DNA from: Pseudofrankia coriaricola | GTDB lineage: Bacteria > Actinomycetota > Actinomycetes > Frankiales > Frankiaceae | Assembly: GCF_001854805.1 (NCBI RefSeq) | Contig: NZ_MBLO01000004.1 | Span: 20,950-84,949, forward strand | Direction: 5' to 3' | DNA length: 64,000 nt | Shown: one piece after another, positions 21,227-29,078 of the stretch | How the letters are laid out: every line of letters starts with the position of its first letter | Numbering within the stretch: position 1 is the first letter of the stretch | Made by a program: the position numbers and the translations under genes | Notes under the pieces: generated by a model | The model's input: only the letters and a program-made list of their open reading frames with translations | Database searches by the model: none | What the model was told of the DNA's origin: nothing

Positions 21227-21526
21227 GTGGTCGTCGTTTTCGATAGCGAGCTGTGGATATGGGATGCCCGGCGTACGGACAGCTGGACGTTCGTAAGCCT
21301 GCCTGCCGAAGCTTCCGAGGAGATCCGCGAGCGGGCTGGCGGGCTGCGTCGCGGCTTCGGGTCACTGCGGGTGCGGGTCACGGTCGGCGGCAGCTCGTGG
21401 ACGACCTCGGTCTTCCCCGACAGCGCTCGTGGCTACGTGCTGCCTGTCAAGCGCGCCGTCCGCCAGGCCGAAGCGCTGGAGCCGGGTGACATCGCGACCG
21501 TGACCGTCGAGCTCGTCGACCTGTGA
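21227..21526 (+). CDS. DUF1905-domain protein
   Basis: A 99-residue single-domain protein. Features of DUF1905 are visible: an opening strand VVVFDSELWIWD, the WTFVSLPAEAS motif, RRGFGSLRVRVTVGGSSWTT, VFPDSARGYVLPVKRAVRQA and a final GDIATVTVELVDL. The function of the family is unknown; it is a small beta-barrel-like domain often found alone or next to YdeI-type domains. It starts at a GTG with no clear ribosome-binding site. It sits between an IclR relic and a panD relic and is the only intact frame in this decayed stretch besides the small gene at 21790. Confidence 0.75.
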   Translation: MVVVFDSELWIWDARRTDSWTFVSLPAEASEEIRERAGGLRRGFGSLRVRVTVGGSSWTTSVFPDSARGYVLPVKRAVRQAEALEPGDIATVTVELVDL

Positions 21527-21617
21527 CCCTCGGTGACGGCGGTGCCTTTGGCGAGGAGTTCTTGCGCTCTTCTGGCGGGCTGGTTGACGAGCGGCCGGCT
21601 GGCGGACGCGGGCGCTC

Positions 21618-21786
21618 GCTGTCCTGACGGATGCGCTGGCGACCGCAGGCCACCACGACCGCGTAGTCGACATCGACAACGGCAACCGCCTGACCGCCTA
21701 CGCCATCCCCGGCCCGGCCGGCGCCGGGCGTGATCGGTTGGAGCGTTGCCACCCGGCGTGCGCGCCGCCGCGCCCCATGTCCGGCT
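21618..21786 (+). pseudogene. panD: Frameshifted aspartate 1-decarboxylase (panD) remnant
   Basis: The plus strand reads AVLTDALATAGHHDRVVDID followed by NGNRLTAYAIPG and PAGAG, which matches the PanD segment around VDIDNGNRLTTYAIPG. A shift of frame near 21720 is then needed to read GVIGWSVATRRARRRAP, matching the following GVIGINGAAARR-type region. The N-terminal part with the Gly-Ser processing site (for the pyruvoyl cofactor) and the C-terminus are missing. The gene is dead. PanD makes beta-alanine for pantothenate, so an intact copy must exist elsewhere. Confidence 0.6.
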
Positions 21787-21789
21787 GGT

Positions 21790-21951
21790 TCAGACGGAGC
21801 TGGTGGTGTCGGTGACGACAGTGGAAAGGCCGTTGCCGAGGGCGCCGAGCCAGCCGACTGCTGTGTGCACGAGAGCCGCGGCGTCGCCGGGCGCGGTCAT
21901 GACGTAGAAAGCCGCGAAGATCCAGAATGCCCATGGCAGTACAGCCTTCAT
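21790..21951 (-). CDS. Small hypothetical membrane protein (53 aa)
   Basis: A short frame of 53 codons starts at ATG 21951 (MKAVLPWAFWIFAAFYVMTA) and ends at TGA 21790-21792 after STVVTDTTSSV. One hydrophobic segment covers residues 4-20, and a second weakly hydrophobic, Gly-rich part follows (VHTAVGWLGALGNGL). It has high third-position GC and the look of the small single-span proteins common in actinomycetes. No strong ribosome-binding site is visible. Function unknown. Confidence 0.5.
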   Translation of the reverse strand: MKAVLPWAFWIFAAFYVMTAPGDAAALVHTAVGWLGALGNGLSTVVTDTTSSV

Positions 21952-22220
21952 CGTTGCGCCAACCCCCCCATGGACAGCATGTGGTCAGACCATAACCGTC
22001 CGCTGTCGGCGCTGCTGGCTCGATGGTGATCGTCTCGGCGTCGGTCGTGCACCACGGCACCCGGTCGGCATCAAGACAGCGGTACCGGATCTCCGGGATT
22101 GGCCGAGACCGTGGTCGACCCAACTCGGCATACCGGATCTTGGCCGGAGCGAACGTGCGCCCCGCGGGGTGGCGGACGAGCCGGGAGCTGGAGGAAGCAC
22201 TGATCTAAGAAAATCAAGAT

Positions 22221-22263
22221 CAACTTCTTGAAAATTGAAGTTTCTGCGAGTACAACTTGATAT
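22221..22263 (+). promoter_or_regulatory. AT-rich promoter and operator of a leaderless operon
   Basis: In a strongly AT-rich block, TTGAAA at 22228-22233 and TACAAC at 22251-22256 are spaced 17 bp. Seven bases later the ATG at 22264 begins, so the transcript would start at the start codon. Overlapping this are AACTTC (22222-22227), GAAGTT (22237-22242) and a further CAACTT (22253-22258), an inverted pair plus a direct repeat that could be an operator. Confidence 0.5.
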
Positions 22264-22641
22264 ATGACAGAGCGGGCGATGGATTGGCAGGAACTCACGA
22301 ACCTGACCAGGGGCCAGCCGTTCGTCGTCGAGCGGGTGCGTCTGGCGAGCAGCGGCGTCGCGGTCGAGGGCGAGTTCGAGCTACCGCAACTGGCCCAGCT
22401 GGGCGTCGAGGATCAGGTCTTCGTCACGGCGTTCGTGCGGTGCCACGGTTCCATCAAGGAGATGGAGCGGATCTTCGGGGTGAGCTACCCGACGATCAAA
22501 TCGCGACTGAACCGGATCATGCAGATGCTCGACTTCGTCGAGACGGATCCGGCGCCGTCGCGGGCCGACATCATCGATCGGCTGCGCCGCGGCGAGATCA
22601 CCGCCCAGCAGGCACTGTCCGCCTTGGAGGGTCGCACATGA
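22264..22641 (+). CDS. DUF2089-like regulatory protein
   Basis: A 125-residue protein whose centre matches DUF2089: VEGEFELPQLAQLGVEDQVF, then FVRCHGSIKEMERIFGVSYP and a helix-turn-helix-like TIKSRLNRIMQMLDFVE. The N-terminal zinc ribbon of longer members is absent. A C-terminal SHOCT-like helix pair (IIDRLRRGEITAQQALSALE) follows. No ribosome-binding site precedes the ATG, which fits a leaderless message. The stop overlaps the next gene by 4 bp. Such proteins are thought to regulate or stabilise the co-encoded membrane and YvlB-like proteins, probably in an envelope response. Confidence 0.72.
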   Translation: MTERAMDWQELTNLTRGQPFVVERVRLASSGVAVEGEFELPQLAQLGVEDQVFVTAFVRCHGSIKEMERIFGVSYPTIKSRLNRIMQMLDFVETDPAPSRADIIDRLRRGEITAQQALSALEGRT

Positions 22642-22898
22642 TGCCGCAGTTGGTGACCGCACGGGTCAAACGCCCGGACGGTCGTCCCATCCGGATCTGG
22701 GTCCCGGTACTCCCCGTAGTGCTCGTGTTCTCACCGGTCCTGGTCCTGGCCGTACTGGTAGCGGCCGTGGCCTGCCTCGTGTACCGCGTCAGTGCGATGC
22801 GGGCACTCGGCACCGGTTGGCGCATCGTCTCCGCGTTGCCCGGCACCCGGGTCGACGTCGAGCAGGGCCGTACGGCTGTGCTCGTAACTATCCGATAA
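22638..22898 (+). CDS. Small membrane protein in DUF2089 operon
   Basis: An 86-residue protein with one long or two short membrane spans (about 22-50, WVPVLPVVLVFSPVLVLAVL). It is translated from an ATGA overlap with the DUF2089-like gene; a second ATG directly follows the first. A short soluble tail ends DVEQGRTAVLVTIR. The family was not recognised. Its place between the regulator and the SHOCT-like gene suggests the three act together at the membrane. Confidence 0.7.
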   Translation: MMPQLVTARVKRPDGRPIRIWVPVLPVVLVFSPVLVLAVLVAAVACLVYRVSAMRALGTGWRIVSALPGTRVDVEQGRTAVLVTIR

Positions 22899-22908
22899 GA
22901 GAGGTCCG

Positions 22909-23331
22909 ATGAACGAACAGCGCAAGGACATCCTCGACATGCTGGCTGAGGGCAAGATCACCGCCGAGGAGGCGGAGCAGCTCATCGCCGCGCTCGAACG
23001 GGACCAGCCGCCGGCGGCGGCGAGTCTCGACGCACGGCCGAAGGGCAAGGCGAAGTATCTGCGGGTGGTGGTGGACACCCTTGAGAACGGTGAGCCGGGG
23101 CGGGTCAACGTGCGGGTGCCGCTGCAGCTGCTGCGGGCCGGCGTGCGGCTGGCGGCCCTGATCCCGCCGCAGGCACTGGGTAAGGCCAACGCCGAACTGA
23201 ACAAGTCGGGCGTGCCGTTCGACCTGACGCAGCTCAAGCCCGAACAGCTCGAGACGCTCGTGGAGCACCTCGACGAGATGACCGTGGAGGTCGACCAACC
23301 CGATGCCAAAGTGCGTGTCTTCTGCGAGTAG
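22909..23331 (+). CDS. SHOCT-like (YvlB-type) domain protein
   Basis: A 140-residue protein. The N-terminus RKDILDMLAEGKITAEEAEQ is the two-helix SHOCT-like/YvlB N-terminal motif. The remainder (about 45-140) has a central strand-rich part KYLRVVVDTLENGEPGRVNV and a helical VPLQLLRAGVRLAALIPPQA. It lies 10 bp after the membrane protein gene, with GAGAGG before ATG, and closes the operon. The domain is often seen in small stress-linked membrane systems. Confidence 0.75.
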   Translation: MNEQRKDILDMLAEGKITAEEAEQLIAALERDQPPAAASLDARPKGKAKYLRVVVDTLENGEPGRVNVRVPLQLLRAGVRLAALIPPQALGKANAELNKSGVPFDLTQLKPEQLETLVEHLDEMTVEVDQPDAKVRVFCE

Positions 23332-23451
23332 GCACCGTCCAGTTGGACGGACCCCGAGAGGGTGCTCGAACACCCTCCCGAGGCCGCGCCCGCTACAGCA
23401 GAGCACAGGTGAACTGCCAACCCGAAGTCTAGCCACTCGTCGGCGCGTAGC

Positions 23452-23481
23452 GGAGGGGCCACTCGGACGAGTGGCCCCTCC
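23452..23481 (+). terminator. Strong hairpin downstream of the SHOCT-like gene
   Basis: GGAGGGGCCACTC pairs with GAGTGGCCCCTCC around a 4-base loop. A weaker hairpin, GAGGGTG/CACCCTC with a 6-base loop, lies upstream at 23358-23377. There is no long T-run, as is usual in high-GC actinomycetes. They probably terminate the three-gene operon. Confidence 0.55.
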
Positions 23482-23793
23482 TCCTGTTCAAGCGTCCACA
23501 GTGGTCAACGAAAGTCCGCGCGACCTTGATCTCGTGCCGTTCGTTGTCCCGTACCCGCAGGACGGCGCCGATCGGTGTGCGTGGAATGTCGGTGCCTGGC
23601 CGCATCCTGGCCACAGGTTTGTGGCCACCGAGGGAGCGCCGTGTTCGTCCTGGCAGTAGCGCGGCACCGCCATCCGCATCGAGATCCCGACACCGCCACC
23701 GGCGGACGCACGATACGGCGAGTCCCCCACGATCATCCTGGTTGCCGACCTAGACCTCCACGGCGGCCGGCTGCGCCTGTCCGTCGCGAGAGC
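23482..23793. other. Decayed stretch with frameshifted minus-strand coding signal
   Basis: On the minus strand two frames each carry protein-like sequence that would join after a frameshift: MRMAVPRYCQDEHGAPSVAT near 23620-23680, then RTPIGAVLRVRDNERHEIKV near 23520-23580. This suggests a small broken gene of unknown type. Nothing else is recognised. Confidence 0.3.
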
Positions 23794-24219
23794 TCACGGT
23801 CGGCCACGACCATCCTGAGCAGGGCCGATGACGTGTCCGGCAAGCACGGTGTCGCGCAACGCGGCGGCGCGGACGTTCGGGCCGGTGGCGGAGGTCCTTG
23901 TTGATCGCCACGGCCGGCTCCATTGCCGCTGTCCGACGAGGAACGCCTGTGGGTCGCCGTCGGGGCAGTCCCTCGACGTGAGCGCCCCGGCAACCAGCGC
24001 GGCGGCTCGCTCCATGGCCGCGATGCTTTCTCTGTCACCGATCGCGACACCGTAGAAGCGGAAGAGCCGGTAGTGCAGATCTTCACGGAAACAGGGCGCC
24101 GCTGGGTCGTGGTCGCTGCACACCACCGCCCGTCGCCCTTCGGGCAGCCGGACCTCCAGACGGCGAGCAGGCTCTGGAAGCTGCCCACAGGCGACACATT
24201 GCTCAAATATGACAATCAT
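23794..24219 (-). CDS. Hypothetical protein with Cys/His-rich N-terminus
   Basis: A 141-residue frame starting at ATG 24219, with GGGGGA upstream. The first 95 residues look coding: Cys8-x2-Cys11 (CVACG), then CSDHD and CFREDL, which could form a small zinc site, and a helical stretch DRESIAAMERAAALVAG. After about residue 95 the sequence becomes Arg/Thr-rich (QWSRPWRSTRTSATGP), so a frameshift may have altered the C-terminus. No family was recognised and nothing in the surroundings points to a role. Confidence 0.4.
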   Translation of the reverse strand: MIVIFEQCVACGQLPEPARRLEVRLPEGRRAVVCSDHDPAAPCFREDLHYRLFRFYGVAIGDRESIAAMERAAALVAGALTSRDCPDGDPQAFLVGQRQWSRPWRSTRTSATGPNVRAAALRDTVLAGHVIGPAQDGRGRP

Positions 24220-25150
24220 TTATTCCCCCGTCGCGGCTGCTTAGTGCCGCATCGGAATTGTGGCACACAAGTCGGACAAGGAGGCCAAGACCCTGCGTCT
24301 CCTCGGGCGACGACCCCGTGAACGAGCCTGTGACCGGCTGGATGGTGTCGCCGCGGTAGGGACTGAACCTGGCGGCGAGAAGGCGCCAGTGATCAATTAG
24401 CTTGGTCGTTGTCTCCGTCCGCGGTGGCGTGCTGAGGGTGGTGTTGCGGGAAGTCCGGAGACGAAGTCGAGTGCCGCTGTGAGCAGGCTGGTCCATTCGT
24501 CGAACCTGTTCGCCGGAATGGCGGCCCACTGGCGGAAGGTTCGCCCCGCTGGGGCGAAGGGTTCGGCGGTGCCGTCGGCGCGCAAGCACGGTCCCGCGGG
24601 GCGGTGTCAGTTCGACCTGGCCGCTCGGCGGCACGGCCGCGCCACCAACGGCGGCTGGTGGCGCCTGCCGCGGCGCCCACCCGAGGCGGGGGCGGACGTC
24701 CTCAAGCTGACCTGAGCCACGGTCCGCGAGGACTGACGCCCCCGCCTCGACACTGGCCCGCTGATCGGCTCGCCGACCCGGCGGGGCCGGACCGCCTGTC
24801 TGGCCTTGAGTCTGGAATGAGTACATGCTTACTCTCATCGACTGGTACGGCGCCCCGTGGCCGTGCTCGCGGGCAGGAGGATGTCGGGCAGGAGGATGTC
24901 ATGTCCGTTCCATCGGCTGAGGACTTAGATCCGTTCGATCTGGCTCAGGCGGGGCGCCATCACGAGGTGCTGGCCGACATGATGCCGACGCCCTCGACGC
25001 CCTCGACGCCGCCGGCCCCGCGTATCGGCGCCCCACGGTGAGGGACCGACCGCTGATCGTGATTCATCGAGACGCCTGTTCACCACCAACATCGCGCTGT
25101 TCGGCCGCTGGGAGCCCGGCTCATCGGCCCACGGAGTCGGGAGGATCCCT
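24220..25150. other. Degenerate region before the amidohydrolase operon
   Basis: No confident gene. On the minus strand at 24397-24585 the frame contains AEPFAPAGRTFRQWAAIPAN and FDEWTSLLTAALDFVSGLP, which looks like the end of a small protein and faintly recalls TfoX-type C-termini, but no start region is found. A perfect 15-bp tandem duplication sits at 24871-24900. After it, an ATG at 24901 with GGAGG upstream opens a 46-codon frame (MSVPSAEDLDPFDLAQAGRH) that may or may not be translated. Confidence 0.35.
24871..24900. repeat. Perfect 15-bp tandem duplication
   Basis: GGGCAGGAGGATGTC occurs twice without interruption (24871-24885 and 24886-24900). Each copy contains a GGAGG ribosome-binding core, so the ATG at 24901 has doubled sites upstream. 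Confidence 0.8.
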
Positions 25151-26365
25151 GTGAGTACCGAAACCGTCTTCGCCCATCCGGACCTCGGCTACGAGCTGAT
25201 CGACGCCGACCATCACTACTACGAACCGTACGACTGCTTCAGCCGCTTCATCGACCCTGCGTTCGCCGACCGAGTCATCAATGTGCGCGTCGACCAGAAG
25301 GGCCGTGGCAAGCTCTACTTCGGCGACCGGCAGTTCCGCTACATGCGGGTGATCCAGACGGACTACATCGGCGCGCCCGGTTCCCTGCGGACGATGCTCG
25401 ACAACCCGGACAGCACCGACGGGTTCGTCCACCGGGAGCTCATCCGGGGGTGGGACTACCCGGACATGATGCGGCGCGCCCCCCGGCTGGCGAAGATGGA
25501 CTCCGAGCGGGTGCAGGCGGGCCTGATGCTCGGTACCGCGATGCTGCAGGCCGAGAACGAGCTGCACGACGACATCCCCGCCCTGTACGCGAACATCCGC
25601 TCCTACAACCGGTGGCTGGACGAGGAGTGGGGCTTCAACCGGGACAACCGGATCATCACCGCGCCGATGATCTCGCTGATGGACGCCGAGCTGGCCATCG
25701 CCGAGATCGACCGGGTCATCGCCGCCGGCGCGCGCGCCGTCGTCATGAAGCCCGGCCCGCTGTGGGGCCGCTCCCCGGTCGACCCCGTCTACGACGGCTT
25801 CTGGTCGCGGCTGCGGGACGCGAACGTGAAACTCGTCTTCCACAGCACCGACCCGCGTTACCTGGCCACCCTCGGCGTCCAGTTCGGTGAGTCGGCGACG
25901 CCCCCGCTGCAGGGCCAGACCCCGTTCCAGTGGTACCTCACCGCCGGCAAGCCGGTTGCCGACACGCTTGCCTCCTACGTCCTCAACAACCTGTTCGGCC
26001 GGTTCCCGGGCCTGACCGTCGTCGCGCTTGAGTGCGGCATCAACTGGGTCGTCCCGCTCCTGCACGACGTCGACCACGCCGCGCACATGGGCCGCAAGGG
26101 CTACTGGCCCGGCGGTGAGGTGATCGGGCGGCCGAGCGAGGTCCTCATGGAGCACCTCTACGTCTCGCCGTTCTACGAGGAGGACGTCGTCGGGCTGGTG
26201 CGGGCGATCGGTCCGGAGCGGGTGCTGTTCGGCTCGGACTACCCGCACCCGGAGGGCGTCGCGCACGCGATCGAGTGGGTGAACAAGCTCGACGGTCTCG
26301 ACGACCGCGAGGTACGCATGATCATGCGCGGCAACGCGGCGCGCCTGCTCGGCCTCGAGGACTGA
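25151..26365 (+). CDS. Amidohydrolase-2 family metal-dependent hydrolase
   Basis: A 404-residue TIM-barrel hydrolase of the amidohydrolase-2 group (ACMSD/uracil-decarboxylase-like). Near the N-terminus the usual HxH is altered to DADHHYYEP. His in VFHSTDPR, and the C-terminal LFGSDYPHPEG with the metal-binding Asp, are present. The family contains decarboxylases and hydratases of aromatic or cyclic compounds. GTG at 25151 follows GGGAGG. It leads a row with a DUF35 gene and a thiolase gene and has a paralogue at 37363, suggesting catabolism of a ring-containing acyl-CoA. The substrate is unknown. Confidence 0.82.
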   Translation: MSTETVFAHPDLGYELIDADHHYYEPYDCFSRFIDPAFADRVINVRVDQKGRGKLYFGDRQFRYMRVIQTDYIGAPGSLRTMLDNPDSTDGFVHRELIRGWDYPDMMRRAPRLAKMDSERVQAGLMLGTAMLQAENELHDDIPALYANIRSYNRWLDEEWGFNRDNRIITAPMISLMDAELAIAEIDRVIAAGARAVVMKPGPLWGRSPVDPVYDGFWSRLRDANVKLVFHSTDPRYLATLGVQFGESATPPLQGQTPFQWYLTAGKPVADTLASYVLNNLFGRFPGLTVVALECGINWVVPLLHDVDHAAHMGRKGYWPGGEVIGRPSEVLMEHLYVSPFYEEDVVGLVRAIGPERVLFGSDYPHPEGVAHAIEWVNKLDGLDDREVRMIMRGNAARLLGLED

Positions 26366-26457
26366 CGCCGCCGGCCCGAGACCGGACCGGCATCGCCGGG
26401 TCCCGACGCGGCGAGCGCCTCCATGCCACAGGCACCAGAAAGGGAACGGACGTACAG

Positions 26458-26907
26458 GTGAGCGATGCCGTCAACCGCCCAGCCGGCATGCCCGATCCCG
26501 TCGTGGCACCGATCAACGAGGGGATGTGGCGCGCGGCCGCGGCCGGACGCCTTGACGTGCAGCGGTGCGCATCCTGCGGTGCGCACCGCTATCCGCCCAC
26601 TGACGGCTGCTACCGCTGCGGCTCGGTGAGGTGGGACTGGTCGACGTTGCCCGGCACCGGCACCGTCTATTCCTACATCTGGGTGCCCGACCGGACTCGG
26701 ACGGGCACCCCGGAGGCGCCGGCGGTCTACAACGTCGCCGTCGTCACGCTCGAGGGCACCGAGGGAGATCCCGCGCGCATCCTCAGCAACGTGATCGACG
26801 CCTGGAGTCCGGACGATCTCCACGTCGGAGACCGGGTCGCGCTCGCGCCGGTCGGTTTCGGTGACGGGGACGACCTGGCCCTGCCCTGCTTCCGGATGCT
26901 GTCATGA
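26458..26907 (+). CDS. DUF35 OB-fold/zinc-ribbon acyl-CoA-associated protein
   Basis: A 149-residue protein of the DUF35 family. A rubredoxin-like zinc ribbon has Cys-x2-Cys pairs (QRCASCGAHRYPP and CYRCGS), followed by an OB-fold with GTGTVYSYIWV and VGDRVAL. The GTG at 26458 is chosen with AAGGGA upstream; the frame is open far further but overlaps the amidohydrolase. Members bind acyl-CoA and partner a thiolase-like protein, as in the Ltp2-ChsH2 steroid side-chain aldolase. The stop overlaps the thiolase start by 4 bp, which supports a complex. Confidence 0.83.
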   Translation: MSDAVNRPAGMPDPVVAPINEGMWRAAAAGRLDVQRCASCGAHRYPPTDGCYRCGSVRWDWSTLPGTGTVYSYIWVPDRTRTGTPEAPAVYNVAVVTLEGTEGDPARILSNVIDAWSPDDLHVGDRVALAPVGFGDGDDLALPCFRMLS

Positions 26908-28082
26908 GCGAGTTCCGCCGGGACGCGGCCTGCGTCGTGGGGATCGGGCACTCGGCCTACGGCACCCGGGGCTCGCTGGCGCCTCTGGGCCTGGGCCGCA
27001 TCGCGCTCGACGCGGTCCTCGACGCCTGTGCCGACGCCGGTCTCGACGCACCCGACATCGACGGGTTCGCCGGCTACTGCGACGACCCGACCTGGCCGGC
27101 CGACCTCGCCGTCGCGCTCGGTACCAAGGAGTTCCGGTACTCGGGCCTGGTCTGGGGCGGCCGTGGATCGGGCGTGCCGGGCGCGGTGGCCAACGCCTAC
27201 GCCGCCGTCGCGACCGGCCTGGCCGACTATGTCGTGGTGGTGCGTTCGCTCATCCAGCAGGCGCGCCTCGGTCAGTCGGTGGCCGCCGGCGTGCAGCCGG
27301 GGCAGGCGATCCCGCTGGCGGCGTCGTACACCGCGCCGTTCGGGATGGCGCTTCCGGCGGCGATCTACGCGTTGAAGGCGCGCCGGCACATGGCGCTCTA
27401 CGGCACCACCACCGACCAGTTCGCCGAGGTCACCATCAACGCGCGGCGCAACGCCGTGAACAACCCCGACGCGCGGTTCCGCGAGGAGATCACCGTCGAG
27501 GAGCACCACGCCTCCCGGCTGGTCTGCGACCCGCTCCGGCTGCTGGACTGCTGCATGGAGTCCGACGGCGCCGCCGCGCTCATCGTCACCACCCCCGAAC
27601 GCGCCCGGGATCTGCGCCACCCGCCGGTGAGCATTCGCGCCGTCGCGACGACCGGCGAGTACAAATGGGCCACCGCGTCGTTCAACACCATCGACGAGGA
27701 CTACGTCAGTACCGGTCACCGCCGCGCCGCTCGCGACCTCTACCACCGCGCCGGCCTGGGACCCGATGACGTCGACGTCGCGCTGTTCTACGACGGGTTC
27801 ACCCCGTCCGTCATCATGAGCCTCGAGGACTGGGGCTTCTGCGACATCGGCGAGGGCGGCCCGTTCGTCGCCGACGGCGGCATCCGCCGGGAGGGCCGCC
27901 TTCCGGTCAACACCCACGGGGGAAACCTCGCCGAGGTCTACCTGCAGGGCATCACTCATCTGCTCGAGGGCGTCCGGCAGCTGCGCGGCACGGCCATCAA
28001 CCAGATCGCCGACGCCTCCGTCGCGCTCTACGCGTCGGGCGTGGGCGCCTCCCCGGGTGGGGGAGTGCTGCTGTCCCGGTAG
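26904..28082 (+). CDS. Thiolase-like lipid-transfer protein (Ltp2/SCP-x type)
   Basis: A 392-residue thiolase-superfamily protein. It has the N-terminal VVGIGHSAYG, a nucleophile region without the usual reactive Cys (VWGGRGSGVPGAVANAY), the conserved CMESDGAAALIV, and NTHGGNLAEVYLQG near the C-terminus in place of the thiolase HPxG block. Loss of the active-site Cys is typical of the lipid-transfer proteins that act as aldolases with DUF35 partners. It is translated from an overlap with the DUF35 gene and closes the operon. A role in retro-aldol cleavage of a side-chain acyl-CoA is an inference. Confidence 0.82.
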   Translation: MSEFRRDAACVVGIGHSAYGTRGSLAPLGLGRIALDAVLDACADAGLDAPDIDGFAGYCDDPTWPADLAVALGTKEFRYSGLVWGGRGSGVPGAVANAYAAVATGLADYVVVVRSLIQQARLGQSVAAGVQPGQAIPLAASYTAPFGMALPAAIYALKARRHMALYGTTTDQFAEVTINARRNAVNNPDARFREEITVEEHHASRLVCDPLRLLDCCMESDGAAALIVTTPERARDLRHPPVSIRAVATTGEYKWATASFNTIDEDYVSTGHRRAARDLYHRAGLGPDDVDVALFYDGFTPSVIMSLEDWGFCDIGEGGPFVADGGIRREGRLPVNTHGGNLAEVYLQGITHLLEGVRQLRGTAINQIADASVALYASGVGASPGGGVLLSR

Positions 28083-28115
28083 CCGCCAGCGGAGGCGCGG
28101 CCCGCCAGCGGAGGC

Positions 28116-28151
28116 GGGGCCTGCTCCAGGCAGTGCGCGGGAGCAGGCCCC
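28116..28151. terminator. Bidirectional hairpin between convergent operons
   Basis: GGGGCCTGCTCC and GGAGCAGGCCCC form a perfect 12-bp stem around a 12-base loop. It lies between the thiolase stop (28082) and the ABC ATPase stop (28184) and can serve both strands. A near-perfect direct repeat of CGCCAGCGGAGGCG lies just before it (28084-28117). Confidence 0.65.
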
Positions 28152-28183
28152 GGACGATCGACGTCGTCGCGTCGGCGGGCGCC

Positions 28184-29044
28184 TCACCGTGTGGTCAGCG
28201 CGAGGTACCCGTCCTCGATGGCGGGCTCCACCGGTCGGGCCCGCGGGTCCGGCGCCGCGGGCGCCACGACCCGGTACCGCGTGCCGCCCTCGTGTGGCAG
28301 CGCGGACACGACCATTCCCTCGGCCGGCGGCGGCCCATCGGTGACGACCGACCACACCCGGCCCCGCGCGCGGTGGGTCAGCTCGTCAACCGTGCCGCGG
28401 AAGATGAGCCGGCCCCTGGCGAGCACCGCCACCTCGCCGCAGGTCTGCGCGATGTCGTCGACGATGTGCGTGCTCAGCAGCACGGTGCGCCGGCCGGCGA
28501 ACTGGGACAGCAGGGTGCGGAAGCGAATCCGCTCCTGCGGGTCAAGTCCCGCGGTCGGCTCGTCCACGATCAGCAGTTGCGGGTCGGCGAGCAATGCCTG
28601 GGCGATGCCGACCCGTTGCCGCATCCCGCCGGAGAAGCCGCGCAGCCGGCGGTCGGCGTCCCCGGTCAGGGCGACCACCTCGAGCAGCTCCCCGACGCGC
28701 CGGCGGCGCGTCGTACGGTCGTCCACGCCCTTGAGCAGCGCGAGGTAGTCCAGGAACTGACGCGCCGTCAGGTCGGGATAGACGCCGAGGTCCTGCGGCA
28801 GGTAGCCGAGACCGCGCTGCACGGCGGTGCGCCCCGCGCCGGTGCTCATGTCGTGCCCGCCCACGGTGACCCGCCCGGACGTCGGCCGTACCAGGCCGGC
28901 GAGGATGCGCATCAGCGTGGTCTTGCCGGCGCCGTTCGCGCCGAGCAGCCCGAACATGCCGGTGGGCACGGTCAGGTCCAGGCCGTCGAGGGCGGCCACC
29001 CCGCCGCGGTACGTCTTCGTCAGGCCGGAGATCTCGATCCGCAT
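28184..29044 (-). CDS. ABC transporter ATP-binding protein
   Basis: A 286-residue ATPase of the drug/lantibiotic export type. Walker A is GANGAGKTTLMR, the Q-loop lies in GYLPQDLGVYP, the signature is FSGGMRQRVG, Walker B is LLIVDEPTAGLD, and the switch His is in LLSTHIVDDI. A C-terminal extension of about 80 residues ends the protein. It follows the second permease gene by 34 bp and is last in the sigma/anti-sigma operon. It powers the two membrane proteins encoded before it. The cargo is unknown. Confidence 0.9.
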   Translation of the reverse strand: MRIEISGLTKTYRGGVAALDGLDLTVPTGMFGLLGANGAGKTTLMRILAGLVRPTSGRVTVGGHDMSTGAGRTAVQRGLGYLPQDLGVYPDLTARQFLDYLALLKGVDDRTTRRRRVGELLEVVALTGDADRRLRGFSGGMRQRVGIAQALLADPQLLIVDEPTAGLDPQERIRFRTLLSQFAGRRTVLLSTHIVDDIAQTCGEVAVLARGRLIFRGTVDELTHRARGRVWSVVTDGPPPAEGMVVSALPHEGGTRYRVVAPAAPDPRARPVEPAIEDGYLALTTR

Positions 29045-29078
29045 GGGGTTTCCTCTGCTTGTCGTCGTTCGGGTGGCT

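Noticed and set aside
24397..24585. TfoX-family gene on the minus strand
   Set aside because: Only a faint resemblance in the last 40 residues; no start, no N-terminal half and no ribosome-binding site, so it is described only as part of the degenerate gap.
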